The notes under the pieces were generated by a model. That model ran no database searches and had not been told where the DNA came from. It saw only the letters and a list, made by a program, of their open reading frames with translations. A DNA stretch of 64,000 bases, taken from the NCBI GenBank assembly GCA_964496695.1, contig CAZCBE010000001.1, forward strand, positions 186,001-250,000, given 5' to 3'. The translations under genes were made by a program, and so were the position numbers. Below are positions 53,672 to 63,002 of this stretch, piece by piece; positions within the stretch are counted from its first letter, which is position 1, and each line of letters opens with the position of its first letter. Source of the stretch: SXTU01 sp964496695 (GTDB lineage: Bacteria > Verrucomicrobiota > Verrucomicrobiia > Limisphaerales > SXTU01).

Positions 53672-55738
53672 TCACTTCTCCAGCCCCACCTTCTTCACCA
53701 GCGCCTGAAACCTCGGCTCCCCGCGCAACGGTGCCAGCAGCGGGTCCACCTTGAGCCAGGCCATCCAGCTCTCGCGTTCCTCATACGCCTTTTCCAAGGC
53801 ATCGAGCGCCTCGGCCTTCTGGCCCAGGCCCACATGCACCAGCACCGGCACGCTCGGGACCACGTAGCCGCGCTTCGCCCGCTGCTCCACCTCCGCCAGC
53901 ATCGTGAGCGCCTCGGCACGGCGGCCCGCGAGCCCATACGCATACCCGAGCCGTGCGGGCGGCCACGGTGAGTCCGGGTCGAGCTTCGCCACGATCTGGA
54001 ACTCCGCCAGGGCCTCATTGGTCTTGCCGGTGAACAGAAACACCCAGCCCAGCCACGTCCGCGCCTGGAGGAAGTCGCGGTCCAGCTCAAGCGCCCGGCG
54101 CAGGTGCGGAATGCTCTTCGCGGGGTCGCCGGCCAGCCAGTGCGTCCAGCCCAGGTCGCTGTGCAGGGCCGGCGAGAGCGGGTCCACCGCCAGCGCCTGG
54201 TGCAGCACCGTGACGGCCTCGGGGAACCGCCCGCGTGCCACGAGGAAATTGTTCAGCGCATCCAGGGCCAGCGGCGACCGCGGGCTCAACTCGACCGCAC
54301 GCCGGAAATCCTTCTCCGCCGCCGCCCAGTCCCAGTCGAACTGCAGCCGCACCCAGCCGAGCGCGTCGTGGGCCTCGGGCAGCAGCGGGTCCAGCAGGAG
54401 GGCCCTTTGCGCCGCCTCGCGGCACCGGGGCATCGCCTCGCGCGGCGGCCAGAGCGAGCCCGCGCCCAGCATGTAGGACAACGCCATGCCGGCGTGCGCG
54501 GGCGCGTAGTCCGGGTCAATCTCGATGGCCCGGCGGAACTGGTTGAGCGCGTTGGTCGCACCGGCACCGGACCACTGCCACCACTGGTGCATGCCGTGCA
54601 GGTGGGCCTCGACCGCGCCGGACTTGGCCAGGCGGGCGCGGGCGAGCCGCGCCTGGTCCTCGGGCGTGAGGCGCACCTGGATCTCCTCCGCCACGGCGCG
54701 CGCCACCTCGTTCTGCACCTTGAAGAACTCACCCAGATCGCGTTCGTAGTTCGTGGCCCAGAGATGCCGGTCTGTGGCCCCCTCGACGAGCTGGATGGTG
54801 ATCAAGATGCGGTTCCCGGAGCGCTGCACCGAGCCTTCCACCACGGCGTCCACGCCGAGTTCCTTTGCCATCTCGCCGATGGTCTTGTGCGTGTGCTTGT
54901 AGCGCATCACCGACGACCGGCCCGGCACACGCAGGGCACTGACATTTCCGAGCGCGGCGCACAGCGCCTCGGTCATGCCGTCGCTGAGGTAAGCCTGGTT
55001 CGTGTCGCCGGAGAAGTCGTCGAGCGGCTTGACCGCCAGCGAGGTGATGCGGCCGGGGCTTTTGCCGGCGGTGCCCGCCGCCGGCTGCTTCCTGCCCAGG
55101 ACCACCACGAGCAGCACGACCAGCACGATGGCGACCAGCAGCGCATGGAGCGGAGTGACAGCCACCTTCCGGCTGCGACCCGGCGTAAGCGCTGGCGCCG
55201 GCGGTGGGCCGCCCAGCACCAGCTTGTAGATCACCACCGGCAACTGGATGTGCTTGAGGTCCACGGAGCCGAAGCGGATCAGCGGCAGCCCGATCTTGTT
55301 CTGAATCTGCCGCGCCACGTCCTCGGACACACACACGCCGCCCGGCTCGGCCAGCGGCTCGATACGCGCGGCGATGTTCACGCCGTCGCCGAACAGATCG
55401 CTCTCCCGTTCCACCACGTCGCCCACATGGATGCCGATGCGGATGAGGATGGCACGTTCCGGCGGAGCGGCCGCGTTGCGCTCGCGCAACATCCGCTGCA
55501 TCTCCACCGCGCACCGGGCCGCCGAGAGCGCGCTCTTGAACTCGATGAAGAAGCCGTCCCCGGTGCTCTTGACCTCGCGGCCCCGGTGCGTGGGGAAGAC
55601 CGCGCGCAGCAGGCGGCGGTGCTCCTCGACCAGTTCGAGCGCCAGCGACTCGTTGCGCTGCGCGAGGTCGCTGTAGCCCACCATGTCGGTGAACATGATG
55701 GCGGCAAGCTTGCGGAACTGTGTGTTTTCGCTGGCCAT
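53672..55738 (-). CDS. Adenylate cyclase-type protein with TolB-like and TPR domains
   Basis: 688 residues from ATG 55738. The class III cyclase domain (about 8-180) has metal-binding FTDMVGYS, STGDGFFIEF and GDGVNIAARIEPLA. A transmembrane helix (about 195-215: LLVAIVLVVLLVVVLG) is followed by a TolB/FlgO-like part (LAVKPLDDFSGD, VVEGSVQRSGNRILITIQLVE, HLWATNYERDLGEFFKVQNEVARAV), then five or more TPR units to the C-terminus (RAIEIDPDYAPAHAGMALSY, RALLLDPLLPEAHDALGWVRL). This layout is common in soil bacteria; ligand and output are unknown. Confidence 0.92.
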   Translation of the reverse strand: MASENTQFRKLAAIMFTDMVGYSDLAQRNESLALELVEEHRRLLRAVFPTHRGREVKSTGDGFFIEFKSALSAARCAVEMQRMLRERNAAAPPERAILIRIGIHVGDVVERESDLFGDGVNIAARIEPLAEPGGVCVSEDVARQIQNKIGLPLIRFGSVDLKHIQLPVVIYKLVLGGPPPAPALTPGRSRKVAVTPLHALLVAIVLVVLLVVVLGRKQPAAGTAGKSPGRITSLAVKPLDDFSGDTNQAYLSDGMTEALCAALGNVSALRVPGRSSVMRYKHTHKTIGEMAKELGVDAVVEGSVQRSGNRILITIQLVEGATDRHLWATNYERDLGEFFKVQNEVARAVAEEIQVRLTPEDQARLARARLAKSGAVEAHLHGMHQWWQWSGAGATNALNQFRRAIEIDPDYAPAHAGMALSYMLGAGSLWPPREAMPRCREAAQRALLLDPLLPEAHDALGWVRLQFDWDWAAAEKDFRRAVELSPRSPLALDALNNFLVARGRFPEAVTVLHQALAVDPLSPALHSDLGWTHWLAGDPAKSIPHLRRALELDRDFLQARTWLGWVFLFTGKTNEALAEFQIVAKLDPDSPWPPARLGYAYGLAGRRAEALTMLAEVEQRAKRGYVVPSVPVLVHVGLGQKAEALDALEKAYEERESWMAWLKVDPLLAPLRGEPRFQALVKKVGLEK

Positions 55739-56391
55739 GACGGGCTGAAACGAACCGCGCCGTCCGCGAGTGGACGGCCAGCCGCGGGCCTGTTGCTTAC
55801 CAAGTTTGGCGGGGTGCGGCCAGACTGATTTGCAGGACGTGACGGGCCGGGGACACAACTCTGGTTTTGCGTTCCTCTCATTAGCACCCGGCTTCAGCCG
55901 GGTGTTGGGGCAAGAGCACAATGGCCAGCCGTTTCAACGGCTTTCAGAAGCCGCACCGACCCCCTGCTGGGGCAAACCGTTGGAACGGTTCGCCCTTGCA
56001 CCACCCGCTTTCACCCGGCGCAAGCCGGGTGCTAATGAGAGCTTGCGGTGGGCTCAAAACCGGATTTGCGCCCTTCGCCCCTGAACCGACGGCTGGCAGG
56101 GCGGGCTGTCCTCAGCCCGCCGGCGAGCATCCGGAGGTCGCGGAACCTCGGCGGCGCGGTGAGGACACCGCGCCATGCCAGCGCGGGTTCAGGGGCTGAA
56201 GGCACGAAGCTGGATTAGGATCAGGATTACGAGCCGGAGCCCCGTGGCTCGGGCTCTGCCGGGCAAGCGGGGACGCTTGCGGCACGGCCGGCCAGAGGCC
56301 GGCGCTACGCAACCCCCGGCTGGGCGGACGTTGATATTTCAGTTGTTTCCGCACCTGCTCCCTCGCCAAAGTCAGGGCGAATCGCCATCTC
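55739..56391. other. Divergent intergenic region with several repeats
   Basis: 653 bp, no gene. It holds the 167-bp element 55875-56041, a CCTCAGCCC/GGCTGAGG pair near 56110-56165, a GATTAGGATCAGGATTA piece (56213-56229) and family-D-like GGGGACGCTTGC...GGCCGGCGC sequence (56259-56310). Confidence 0.6.
55875..56041. repeat. 167-bp element with 18-bp perfect inverted ends
   Basis: CTCTCATTAGCACCCGGC (55875-55892) is the exact inverse of 56024-56041. Inside are two more hairpins, CCGTTTCAACGG and CCGTTGGAACGG. No open frame of note. Confidence 0.88.
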
Positions 56392-58815
56392 ATGAAGACC
56401 ACCTTGCTTCGTTACCTCGTCGCCATCCTCACCTTGGTTTGCTTGGCGGCACCACTGACTGCCCAAATCGCCGGGGTGTCCGCCAAGGATGACCTGGTCA
56501 TCGCCGACGGCTCCGGGGCGAAGGCCGTGGTGGTCGTCTCCCCCGCCGCCGGAAAGTGGGAGAAGCAGGCCGCCACCGACCTGGTGAAATACGTCGAGCT
56601 GATGACCGGCACCCGGCCCGCGCTGGCCGAGACCCTCGAGACGATCAGCGTCGCGCTCAAGGCGAACACGCCGGTGCTCATCGTCGGCGAGGAGGGACTC
56701 AAGATCGAGCCGTCCCTGCGCACGCCGCTGGCGAAGGCCGCGAAGGCCAACCCCGTCCTGCGCGCGGACGCCTTCGTGGTGCGGCGCAACGGCAACCGCG
56801 TGTTCCTCGTCGGCAATCATGACGAGGCGCATTACTACGCCGCCGCGCACCTGCTGCAGTTGTGGGGCTGCCGCTGGTATTTCCCGACGGACTTCGGCGA
56901 GTGCATCCCGGAGCACAAGGCCGTGAAAGTCGGCAAGCTGGACTTCGCCTACGGCTCGCCGTTCGAGATCCGGCACTACTGGCTTTCGTGGAACGCCAGC
57001 AATTTGGGCCAGGCGGAATTCCAGCGCCGCAACTTCGGCAACAACATCAACGTCCCGAGCGGCCATGCGCTGGGCAAATACACCAAGGACCTCATCCCCA
57101 AGGGCAAGACGATGTATAACGTCCCCATCGCGGAGGATGCCACGGGCGAGCACGTCGCCAAGCAGGTCTCGGCCACCTTCGGCAAGGGCGACCATGTGAT
57201 GCTCGGGCTGGAGGACGGCCTGTATGAGTCCGATTCGCCGAAGGACAAGGAGCTGAAATCCGGCTTCGTGGACAAGTATTTCCTTACGCCTTCGATGACG
57301 GATGCGTTCATGACCTTTTACAACAACGTCGCGAAGCAGCTCGTGAAGGAGCATCCCAACAGCCCGGCGAAGATCGGCTTCCTCGCCTATGCAAACATCA
57401 CCCTGCCGCCGCAGCGCAACATCATCGCCGAGAAGCCGCTGGTGGCGTATCTCGCGCCGATTGACATTGATCCCAACCACGGCATGGACGACCCGAAGTC
57501 CCCGCCGCGCCAGGAGTATCGCGCGATGCTCTACCGCTGGGCGCAGGTGATGCAGGGGCGCGTGGCCATCTACGACTACGACCAGGGCATGCTGGTCTGG
57601 CGCGACCTGCCGAACCCGGCCATCGCCGCCATCCGGCAGGACTACAAGCACTACCGCCAGGCCGGCATCCTCGGCGTGGCCACCGAGAGCCGGGGCGCGA
57701 TGGCGACGACCTTCCTCAATCTGTTCGTGCGCCTCCAGCTCGCGTGGAACCCGGATGCGGACGTGGACAAGCTGATGGCCGAATTCTACCCGAAGTTCTA
57801 CGGGCCCGCCGCCGCGCCCATGACCAAGTATTGGACGGTCCTGCACAAGGCGTGGGAGGACACCATCGTGACGGAGCACGAGCACTTCGCCGCGCCCGCC
57901 ATTTACACGCCCGCGCTGGTGAAGGAGCTGAAGCAGCACCTGCTGGCCGCCGAAGCCGTCATGGCCGATGTGTCCCGCAAGCTGGGCGAGCTGCCGCGCG
58001 ACTGGAAGAAGTATGAGGAGCGGATGAAGTTCACGCGGCTGGGCTTTGACGTGCTGGAGAATTACATGGCCATGGTCACGGCCGCCGCAACCGAAACGGA
58101 TTTCAAGACCGCCGTGGCCGCCGGTGAGCGGGGACTGGCCGCGCGCCTGACCCTGGCGAACATGAACCCGACCTTCACCACACGCGTCGTCGGCGTGGCG
58201 GCGGAGTCCGAGAAGACCGGTCCCGCGTGGTTCCCCGGCGAGGTGAAGCAATACCGCGACCTCGCCACGCTGACCGATGGCACCAAGGGCAAGCTCATTG
58301 CCAAGACCCCGCTGGAATGGGCCTTCCGCCGTGACCCGCACGACACCGGGCTGCCCAGCGGCTGGGCCTACGGCGAGCCGGACCTGACGTGGTGGAAGAG
58401 CCAGAAGGACAAGACCGGCACGGCGGTGCACCAGTTCAACCCCGGCCACTGGGAGATGCTGCGCACGGACCTCTACGCGCAGGCGCAGGGCGTGATCTCA
58501 CCGGACTTCCACAGCTACACCGGCCACGCGTGGTATCGCACGGAAGTGGACCTCAAGGCCGCCGACACGCAGGGGAAGGTGCGGCTGATGTTCCCCGGCA
58601 TCTTCAACGAGTGCTGGCTCTACGTGAACGGCAGCCTGGTGAACCATCGCGAGCAGCGCGCGATGTGGTGGTATAACGACTACAAGTTCGAGTGGAACGT
58701 GGACGTGAGCGGCCAGCTCAAGCCCGGCAAGAACACCATCACGGTGCGGCTGCACAACCCGCACCACTTCGGTGGCATCTTCCGCCGGCCGTTCTTCTAC
58801 CGGCCGGTGGAATGA
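56392..58815 (+). CDS. Secreted DUF4838-domain protein
   Basis: 807 residues with a Sec signal (LVAILTLVCLAAPLTAQ). The N-terminal part (30-180) resembles the first domain of alpha-glucuronidases/GH20-type enzymes (AATDLVKYVELMTG, ALLQLWGCRWYFPTDFGE). DUF4838 forms the centre (about 290-580). The last 130 residues are a galactose-binding-like sandwich (HAWYRTEVDLKA, ECWLYVNGSLV). DUF4838 proteins sit in polysaccharide loci of Bacteroidetes and Verrucomicrobia; the reaction is unknown. Confidence 0.9.
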   Translation: MKTTLLRYLVAILTLVCLAAPLTAQIAGVSAKDDLVIADGSGAKAVVVVSPAAGKWEKQAATDLVKYVELMTGTRPALAETLETISVALKANTPVLIVGEEGLKIEPSLRTPLAKAAKANPVLRADAFVVRRNGNRVFLVGNHDEAHYYAAAHLLQLWGCRWYFPTDFGECIPEHKAVKVGKLDFAYGSPFEIRHYWLSWNASNLGQAEFQRRNFGNNINVPSGHALGKYTKDLIPKGKTMYNVPIAEDATGEHVAKQVSATFGKGDHVMLGLEDGLYESDSPKDKELKSGFVDKYFLTPSMTDAFMTFYNNVAKQLVKEHPNSPAKIGFLAYANITLPPQRNIIAEKPLVAYLAPIDIDPNHGMDDPKSPPRQEYRAMLYRWAQVMQGRVAIYDYDQGMLVWRDLPNPAIAAIRQDYKHYRQAGILGVATESRGAMATTFLNLFVRLQLAWNPDADVDKLMAEFYPKFYGPAAAPMTKYWTVLHKAWEDTIVTEHEHFAAPAIYTPALVKELKQHLLAAEAVMADVSRKLGELPRDWKKYEERMKFTRLGFDVLENYMAMVTAAATETDFKTAVAAGERGLAARLTLANMNPTFTTRVVGVAAESEKTGPAWFPGEVKQYRDLATLTDGTKGKLIAKTPLEWAFRRDPHDTGLPSGWAYGEPDLTWWKSQKDKTGTAVHQFNPGHWEMLRTDLYAQAQGVISPDFHSYTGHAWYRTEVDLKAADTQGKVRLMFPGIFNECWLYVNGSLVNHREQRAMWWYNDYKFEWNVDVSGQLKPGKNTITVRLHNPHHFGGIFRRPFFYRPVE

Positions 58816-58852
58816 TGGCGGGCGGGCGGGCTGAGGGCCGCTGGGGAGCGTG

Positions 58853-58946
58853 GCGCGCGGCATTTATGCCGCTTCATCGTCCGAGCGATATACCGTGTCC
58901 GAATCCCAAAGCGCGCAGCAGCGTGAAGCGGCATGAATGCCGCGCG
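58853..58946. repeat. Paired palindromic repeat, family B copy 4
   Basis: GCGGCATTTATGCCGC left and GCGGCATGAATGCCGC right, with GCGCGCG ends. It sits between two convergent gene ends. Confidence 0.88.
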
Positions 58947-58956
58947 CCGCGGAGGG

Positions 58957-60567
58957 CTACTTCTCTTCCTTCTTCGCCGCGCCGCCGAGGGTCACGTCCA
59001 CGCCGTAGGTCAGGGTGAGGTCCTGGTGCGCGCGGCCGGCCCAGGAGGTGTTCAGGTGGACCTTGCAGACGGTCTTGAGCGTGCGGATGGCGGCTTCCTT
59101 GTCCCCTTTGGCGGCGTAGTAGCCGGCGATCTTGTATTGAGCCTCGGGCGCGGCGCTCTTGAAGAAGTTCAGCACGCCCACCAGGGTCTGGATCGCCGCG
59201 TCATGCTGCTTCATCGCGCTCTGGCACTCGGCGATGCGGAAGAGCGCCAGGGGCTCGCGCTGGGACTGGTTGTAGCAGGCGATGGCCTCGGTGTATTTGC
59301 CCGTGTGGTTGAAGACCTCGGCCAGCCGCCACTGGATCTGGTTCACCTGCTGCGGGTGCTTGTTCAGCATCGCTTGATAGGCCTCGATGGTGCTCTTCCA
59401 GTTGTTCTCCTCGCCGTAGGTCTCGGCGATCTCGGTGTCGGCGACATACTGGTTCTTCATGTCGCGATAGACCAGGCGGGCCTCGCCGCGCTTGCCGCTG
59501 GCGCGCAGATAGGCCGCGTATTCGCCCCGGAAGGTGTCGTTGTCGGGAAACTTCTTGGACAGGGCGGCGAACCGCTCGGTGGCCCGCGGCGTGTCCCCGG
59601 CGTAGGCGAAGATGCGGGCGCTCCAATGCTCCAGCGAGGTCTTCTGCGCCGGGTCGTCCACGGGCTGCTTCTCGATGAAGGCCACGGCGTTGGTGGCGAT
59701 GGTGGTGCGGAGCTTCGTGCCCTTCTCACCGTAATAGGTCGGGATGTGGTGGCCGTGCATGGCGTCCGCCGTCCACTGGGCGAACACGAGCAGCGCGTCC
59801 TTCTTGCGCACCTCGGCGACGAGGGCGTAGGCCTCGGCGGTCTTCTTCTCGACGAGCCGGTGCATGACCACCCGGTGCTGCGCGGTGCCGTGCAGGCCGC
59901 CCGGATCGTTGTAGCTGCCGGTGGCGAGGAACTCCATGTGCGGCACCCACTTCTCAGTCTTGCCCAGCCGCCAGTAGATTTTGCAGACCTCGCTGCGGGC
60001 GTAGGCGCCGAAGTCGTTGGTGGCCCACTTGGTGATGACCTTCTCGAAGGACTTCACGGCCTCTTCGGCGTCGCCCGACTGCGTCTGGCAGACGCCGATG
60101 GAATACTGCGCGCTGCCGGCGTCAATCGAGTCCGGGAAGTAGTCAATGACGTTGCGGAACTCGCCGATGGCGGTGTTGACCTGGCCAAGCTGCCGGGTGC
60201 ATTCGCCAAACATGAGCTGCGCGTAGGAGGCGACCTCGGACTTGGTGTGGAGCTGGAGGAACAGCTCGTATTCGGAGCGGGCGGACTTCCAGTTCTTCTG
60301 CTCGGCGTAACGCTCGGCCCGGGTGAGCTGGTGGCGCTCCTCCTCGGTGAGCCGGGTCCAGCGCTCGGTGGCGAGGCGGGCCTGGGCCGGAGCGGTGCCG
60401 AGCAGGAGGACCACCGCGAGGACGGTCAAACGACCAATGACCAATGGCCAATGCCCAATGAATGACCAATGACCAACGGCCGCACGGACGATTGCCGTGC
60501 AGCGCGACGGGAGAGAATCGGACGCGACGAGGTGCCGCTCAAGGCTTCTGGGGGCAATGGGCTTCAT
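58957..60567 (-). CDS. Secreted TPR-repeat protein, end of ExbB/ExbD operon
   Basis: 536 residues if the ATG 60567 is used; the true start is unclear. The signal core TVLAVVLLLGTAPAQA (from about 60429) is preceded by text made only of an ATTGGTCATTGG-type repeat, and TTG 60444 or 60429 are also possible starts. The mature part is a string of TPRs (ERWTRLTEEERHQLTRAERYAEQKNW, GQVNTAIGEFRNVIDYFP, WRLAEVFNHTGKYTEAIACYNQS). It is the last gene of a minus-strand operon with ExbD, ExbB and DUF4159, so it probably serves that complex in the periplasm. Confidence 0.82.
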   Translation of the reverse strand: MKPIAPRSLERHLVASDSLPSRCTAIVRAAVGHWSFIGHWPLVIGRLTVLAVVLLLGTAPAQARLATERWTRLTEEERHQLTRAERYAEQKNWKSARSEYELFLQLHTKSEVASYAQLMFGECTRQLGQVNTAIGEFRNVIDYFPDSIDAGSAQYSIGVCQTQSGDAEEAVKSFEKVITKWATNDFGAYARSEVCKIYWRLGKTEKWVPHMEFLATGSYNDPGGLHGTAQHRVVMHRLVEKKTAEAYALVAEVRKKDALLVFAQWTADAMHGHHIPTYYGEKGTKLRTTIATNAVAFIEKQPVDDPAQKTSLEHWSARIFAYAGDTPRATERFAALSKKFPDNDTFRGEYAAYLRASGKRGEARLVYRDMKNQYVADTEIAETYGEENNWKSTIEAYQAMLNKHPQQVNQIQWRLAEVFNHTGKYTEAIACYNQSQREPLALFRIAECQSAMKQHDAAIQTLVGVLNFFKSAAPEAQYKIAGYYAAKGDKEAAIRTLKTVCKVHLNTSWAGRAHQDLTLTYGVDVTLGGAAKKEEK

Positions 60568-60612
60568 TGGGAATTGGGCATTCATTGGGCATAGGACATT
60601 GGGCACTGGTCA
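60428..60612. repeat. ATTGGTCATTGG-type inverted-repeat element
   Basis: ACCAATGACCAATGGCCAAT (60431-60450) and the opposite text near 60565-60612 (ATTGGGCATTCATTGGGCAT) face each other. The element fills the space between exbD and the signal-peptide core of the next gene. Confidence 0.75.
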
Positions 60613-60615
60613 TTT

Positions 60616-61023
60616 CTACTTGTCCACTTCCGTGGCCAGCACGATGGCCGCATCACACTGGTTCACAATGTCCATGAGCTTGACCGCGCTGCCGTATTCG
60701 ACGCCGCGGTCAATGTTGATGATCACGGCGCGGTCCTTGGTCCCGGCCAGCTTGGCCGTGATGCCGGCCTTGAGATTGTCCCAGGTGGTCTTCTCGCCGT
60801 TGAGGAAGACGTCCTTCTGCATGTTGAGCTGCACGGAGACGCTCTTGCTCTCGGCGTTCTTGGAGGTCGAGGCCTTGGGCAGCTTGAGATCAATGCCGGT
60901 CACGTTCACGAACGTGGTGGCCACCATGAAGATGATGAGCAGCACGAGGCTGATATCAATCATCGGGATGAAGTTGATCGCCGCGATCGGTTCATCCGAG
61001 TCGTCTTGGACGTCCATTGCCAT
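60616..61023 (-). CDS. exbD: Biopolymer transport protein ExbD/TolR
   Basis: 135 residues: short cytosolic start, one transmembrane helix (about 17-40, INFIPMIDISLVLLIIFMVATTF) with the proton-path Asp of MIDISL, and the periplasmic domain (IDLKLPKAS, RAVIINIDRGVEYGSAVKLMDIV). Partner of the adjacent ExbB channel in using proton flow for outer-membrane transport or envelope work. Confidence 0.95.
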   Translation of the reverse strand: MAMDVQDDSDEPIAAINFIPMIDISLVLLIIFMVATTFVNVTGIDLKLPKASTSKNAESKSVSVQLNMQKDVFLNGEKTTWDNLKAGITAKLAGTKDRAVIINIDRGVEYGSAVKLMDIVNQCDAAIVLATEVDK

Positions 61024-61068
61024 AGGTTTGCGGGGTAGGCGGCGGTCGTGGTTGGCGGCGGACGCGGT

Positions 61069-61689
61069 TTACTTCTGCGGGCTTTGCTGCCGGAGGTCAC
61101 GGTAGGCCTGAAAGGCCTGCGACTCCAGTTCCAGTGCCATGTTCGAGATGGCCTTGCTGAAATAGTTGTAGAACATCAGCGCCGGGATGGCGACCAGCAG
61201 GCCGGTGGCGGTGGAGACCAGCGCCTCGGAAATGCCCGCCGCGATGACGCTCGGGCCGCCCATGCCCTGCGTGGCAATGTCCGAGAAGGCGGCGATGATG
61301 CCTTTGCAGGTGCCGAACAGGCCGACGAACGGCGAGATGGAGGCGATGGTGGCGAGGATGGGCAGGTATTGCTTCAGGCGGGCCATTTCGCCGCGCATGG
61401 TGAGGGTCATCACCCGCTCCGCGTCGGCGCTCTCGGCATCACGGCCCGAGGCGGCCTCGGCGAGGATCATGGCGGCCAGGGGCGACTCGCTCTGGCGGCA
61501 GCGCTCCAGCACCTGGTCGTATTGCTTCTTGGCCAGGGCCTCCTGGATGGCCGTGCGCAGGCTGGCCGTGGCGAGGCGCACCTGCTTGAAGAACGAGAGC
61601 CGCTCCAGCACCACGCCGATGCTGATGATCGAGAGCACAATCAGCGTGGCCATCGTCATGCCACCCGCAACAATCCATTCCCACAACAT
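61069..61689 (-). CDS. exbB: MotA/TolQ/ExbB proton channel family protein
   Basis: 206 residues, three transmembrane helices (about 8-28, 110-135, 150-175). AERVMTLTMRGEMARLKQYLPILATIASISPFVGLFGTCKGII and ISEALVSTATGLLVAIPALMFYNYF are the family core including the GLxGT turn. 45 bp from exbD. With it forms the pentamer-dimer type motor. Confidence 0.95.
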   Translation of the reverse strand: MLWEWIVAGGMTMATLIVLSIISIGVVLERLSFFKQVRLATASLRTAIQEALAKKQYDQVLERCRQSESPLAAMILAEAASGRDAESADAERVMTLTMRGEMARLKQYLPILATIASISPFVGLFGTCKGIIAAFSDIATQGMGGPSVIAAGISEALVSTATGLLVAIPALMFYNYFSKAISNMALELESQAFQAYRDLRQQSPQK

Positions 61690-61915
61690 AGTATTCCTTC
61701 TGGTTAACGGTTATCTGACGCAAAAAAACCGACACTCGTGCAATGAATCAAACCGGCGGTCCGGCTCTTCGCTTGGGGTCCCGGCTTCAGCCGGCGGAAC
61801 CTTGCCTGCTCCCAAGACGCTGCGCGCGAAGCGGTGCTGCCAGTCGCACGCCCTGCCGCCTGAAGGCGGGACTCCATGCGAAGGCTCCGGCTCACCTTGA
61901 ACTGGGCGGACGCGC
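61690..61915. repeat. Intergenic repeat sharing 22 bp with the recQ insert
   Basis: CCGGCTTCAGCCGG (61779-61793 region) and CCGCCTGAAGGCGGGACTCC (61856-61875). The latter is identical to the sequence inside recQ. This copy interrupts the exbB operon by 226 bp. Confidence 0.75.
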
Positions 61916-62974
61916 TCACTTCTTTCCTCCCTTTCCTTCCAGCATCAGCTTCCACTCGCTGTAGCCGGCCATGGCCTGCGCGAGGATGTTCACGCCGAGC
62001 TGATAGGACTGCTCCGCCGACTCGGCGCTGGTGCCGCCGTGCGTGTCCTTCCACGCGTCCGAGAGCGAGCCCTGATGGTAGAAGGCCACCCAGCGGCCGT
62101 CCTTCTTCCAGCCCAGGGCCTTCGTGCCGCTGTGCGCCCAGAGCGGCGGGCAGCCGGTGAGCGGATACGGAGCCTGATAGATCGGGTCATCATCCGGGAT
62201 CTCCACCGGCGCGACCTCGGGCAGCGCGGACTGCATGAGCCGCAGGAAAGTGCTGTGGAACTGATTGCCGCCGTTGTCCGCGAAGATCATGCCGCGGTTC
62301 TCGAGCAGGTAGCTGCGCACGGCCTTGTGCTCGCGCGCGTCGAAACGGAACGCGTAGCTGCCGCAGAGGAACACCACCGGCGGCGCGCGCCCCTTCACAT
62401 AGCGGCCCAGCTCCAGGAGCGTCACGTCCTGCGGAATGGTCGAGACCGGCATCTTCGCACGGCGGCCAAACTCCTTGGTCATGTTCTCATCCGCACCGTT
62501 GCGCATGTTGAAGTCCCAGTTGCCGCCGTCGTAGCGCACGCGCACGAAGATGAAGCGCGCGCCCTCGCGGCCCGCCGCGTAGCCCGCCGGCCCGGCGCCC
62601 TCGCCCTGGCCGATCTTGTATTCGTTCGCGGTGACCTCCTTGAGGTTGAGCGGGGTCAGCTCCAGCGGCGGCACCTCGAAGACGATCGGGCTGTTCGGAT
62701 TCACCAGCACGCGCTTGCGCTGCACCTTCTTCACCTCGACCTTCATCTGCTTGATCATGGCCTTGGGCTTGCCGGAGCCCTTGACGAGATCGTAGGTCTT
62801 CTTGCAGCCGGGCAGGAACATCGGCAGGACCAGCGCGAGGAGCAGGCCGACGTGGCCGAGGAACGAGCCCGCGATGTGACGCCGCAGCCGGCCGTGCTTG
62901 CCCTGCCAATACACGGCCCCGCGCCGGAACGGATTCCAGACGCGCGCGGGCGGTTTGGCGGCGGGCGAAGACAT
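61916..62974 (-). CDS. DUF4159 domain-containing membrane protein
   Basis: 352 residues. One transmembrane helix (about 36-56, LGHVGLLLALVLPMFLPG), a basic/linker part with KMKVEVKKVQRKRV, then DUF4159 (about 135-345: FIFVRVRYDGGNWDFN, TLLELGRYVKGRAPPVVFLCGSYAF, LLENRGMIFADNGG), a flavodoxin/GATase-like fold with unknown job. Typical neighbour of ExbB/ExbD in Verrucomicrobia. Confidence 0.9.
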   Translation of the reverse strand: MSSPAAKPPARVWNPFRRGAVYWQGKHGRLRRHIAGSFLGHVGLLLALVLPMFLPGCKKTYDLVKGSGKPKAMIKQMKVEVKKVQRKRVLVNPNSPIVFEVPPLELTPLNLKEVTANEYKIGQGEGAGPAGYAAGREGARFIFVRVRYDGGNWDFNMRNGADENMTKEFGRRAKMPVSTIPQDVTLLELGRYVKGRAPPVVFLCGSYAFRFDAREHKAVRSYLLENRGMIFADNGGNQFHSTFLRLMQSALPEVAPVEIPDDDPIYQAPYPLTGCPPLWAHSGTKALGWKKDGRWVAFYHQGSLSDAWKDTHGGTSAESAEQSYQLGVNILAQAMAGYSEWKLMLEGKGGKK

Positions 62975-63002
62975 CAGGCGGCAGGCGAAACGCGGCCCCG
63001 GC

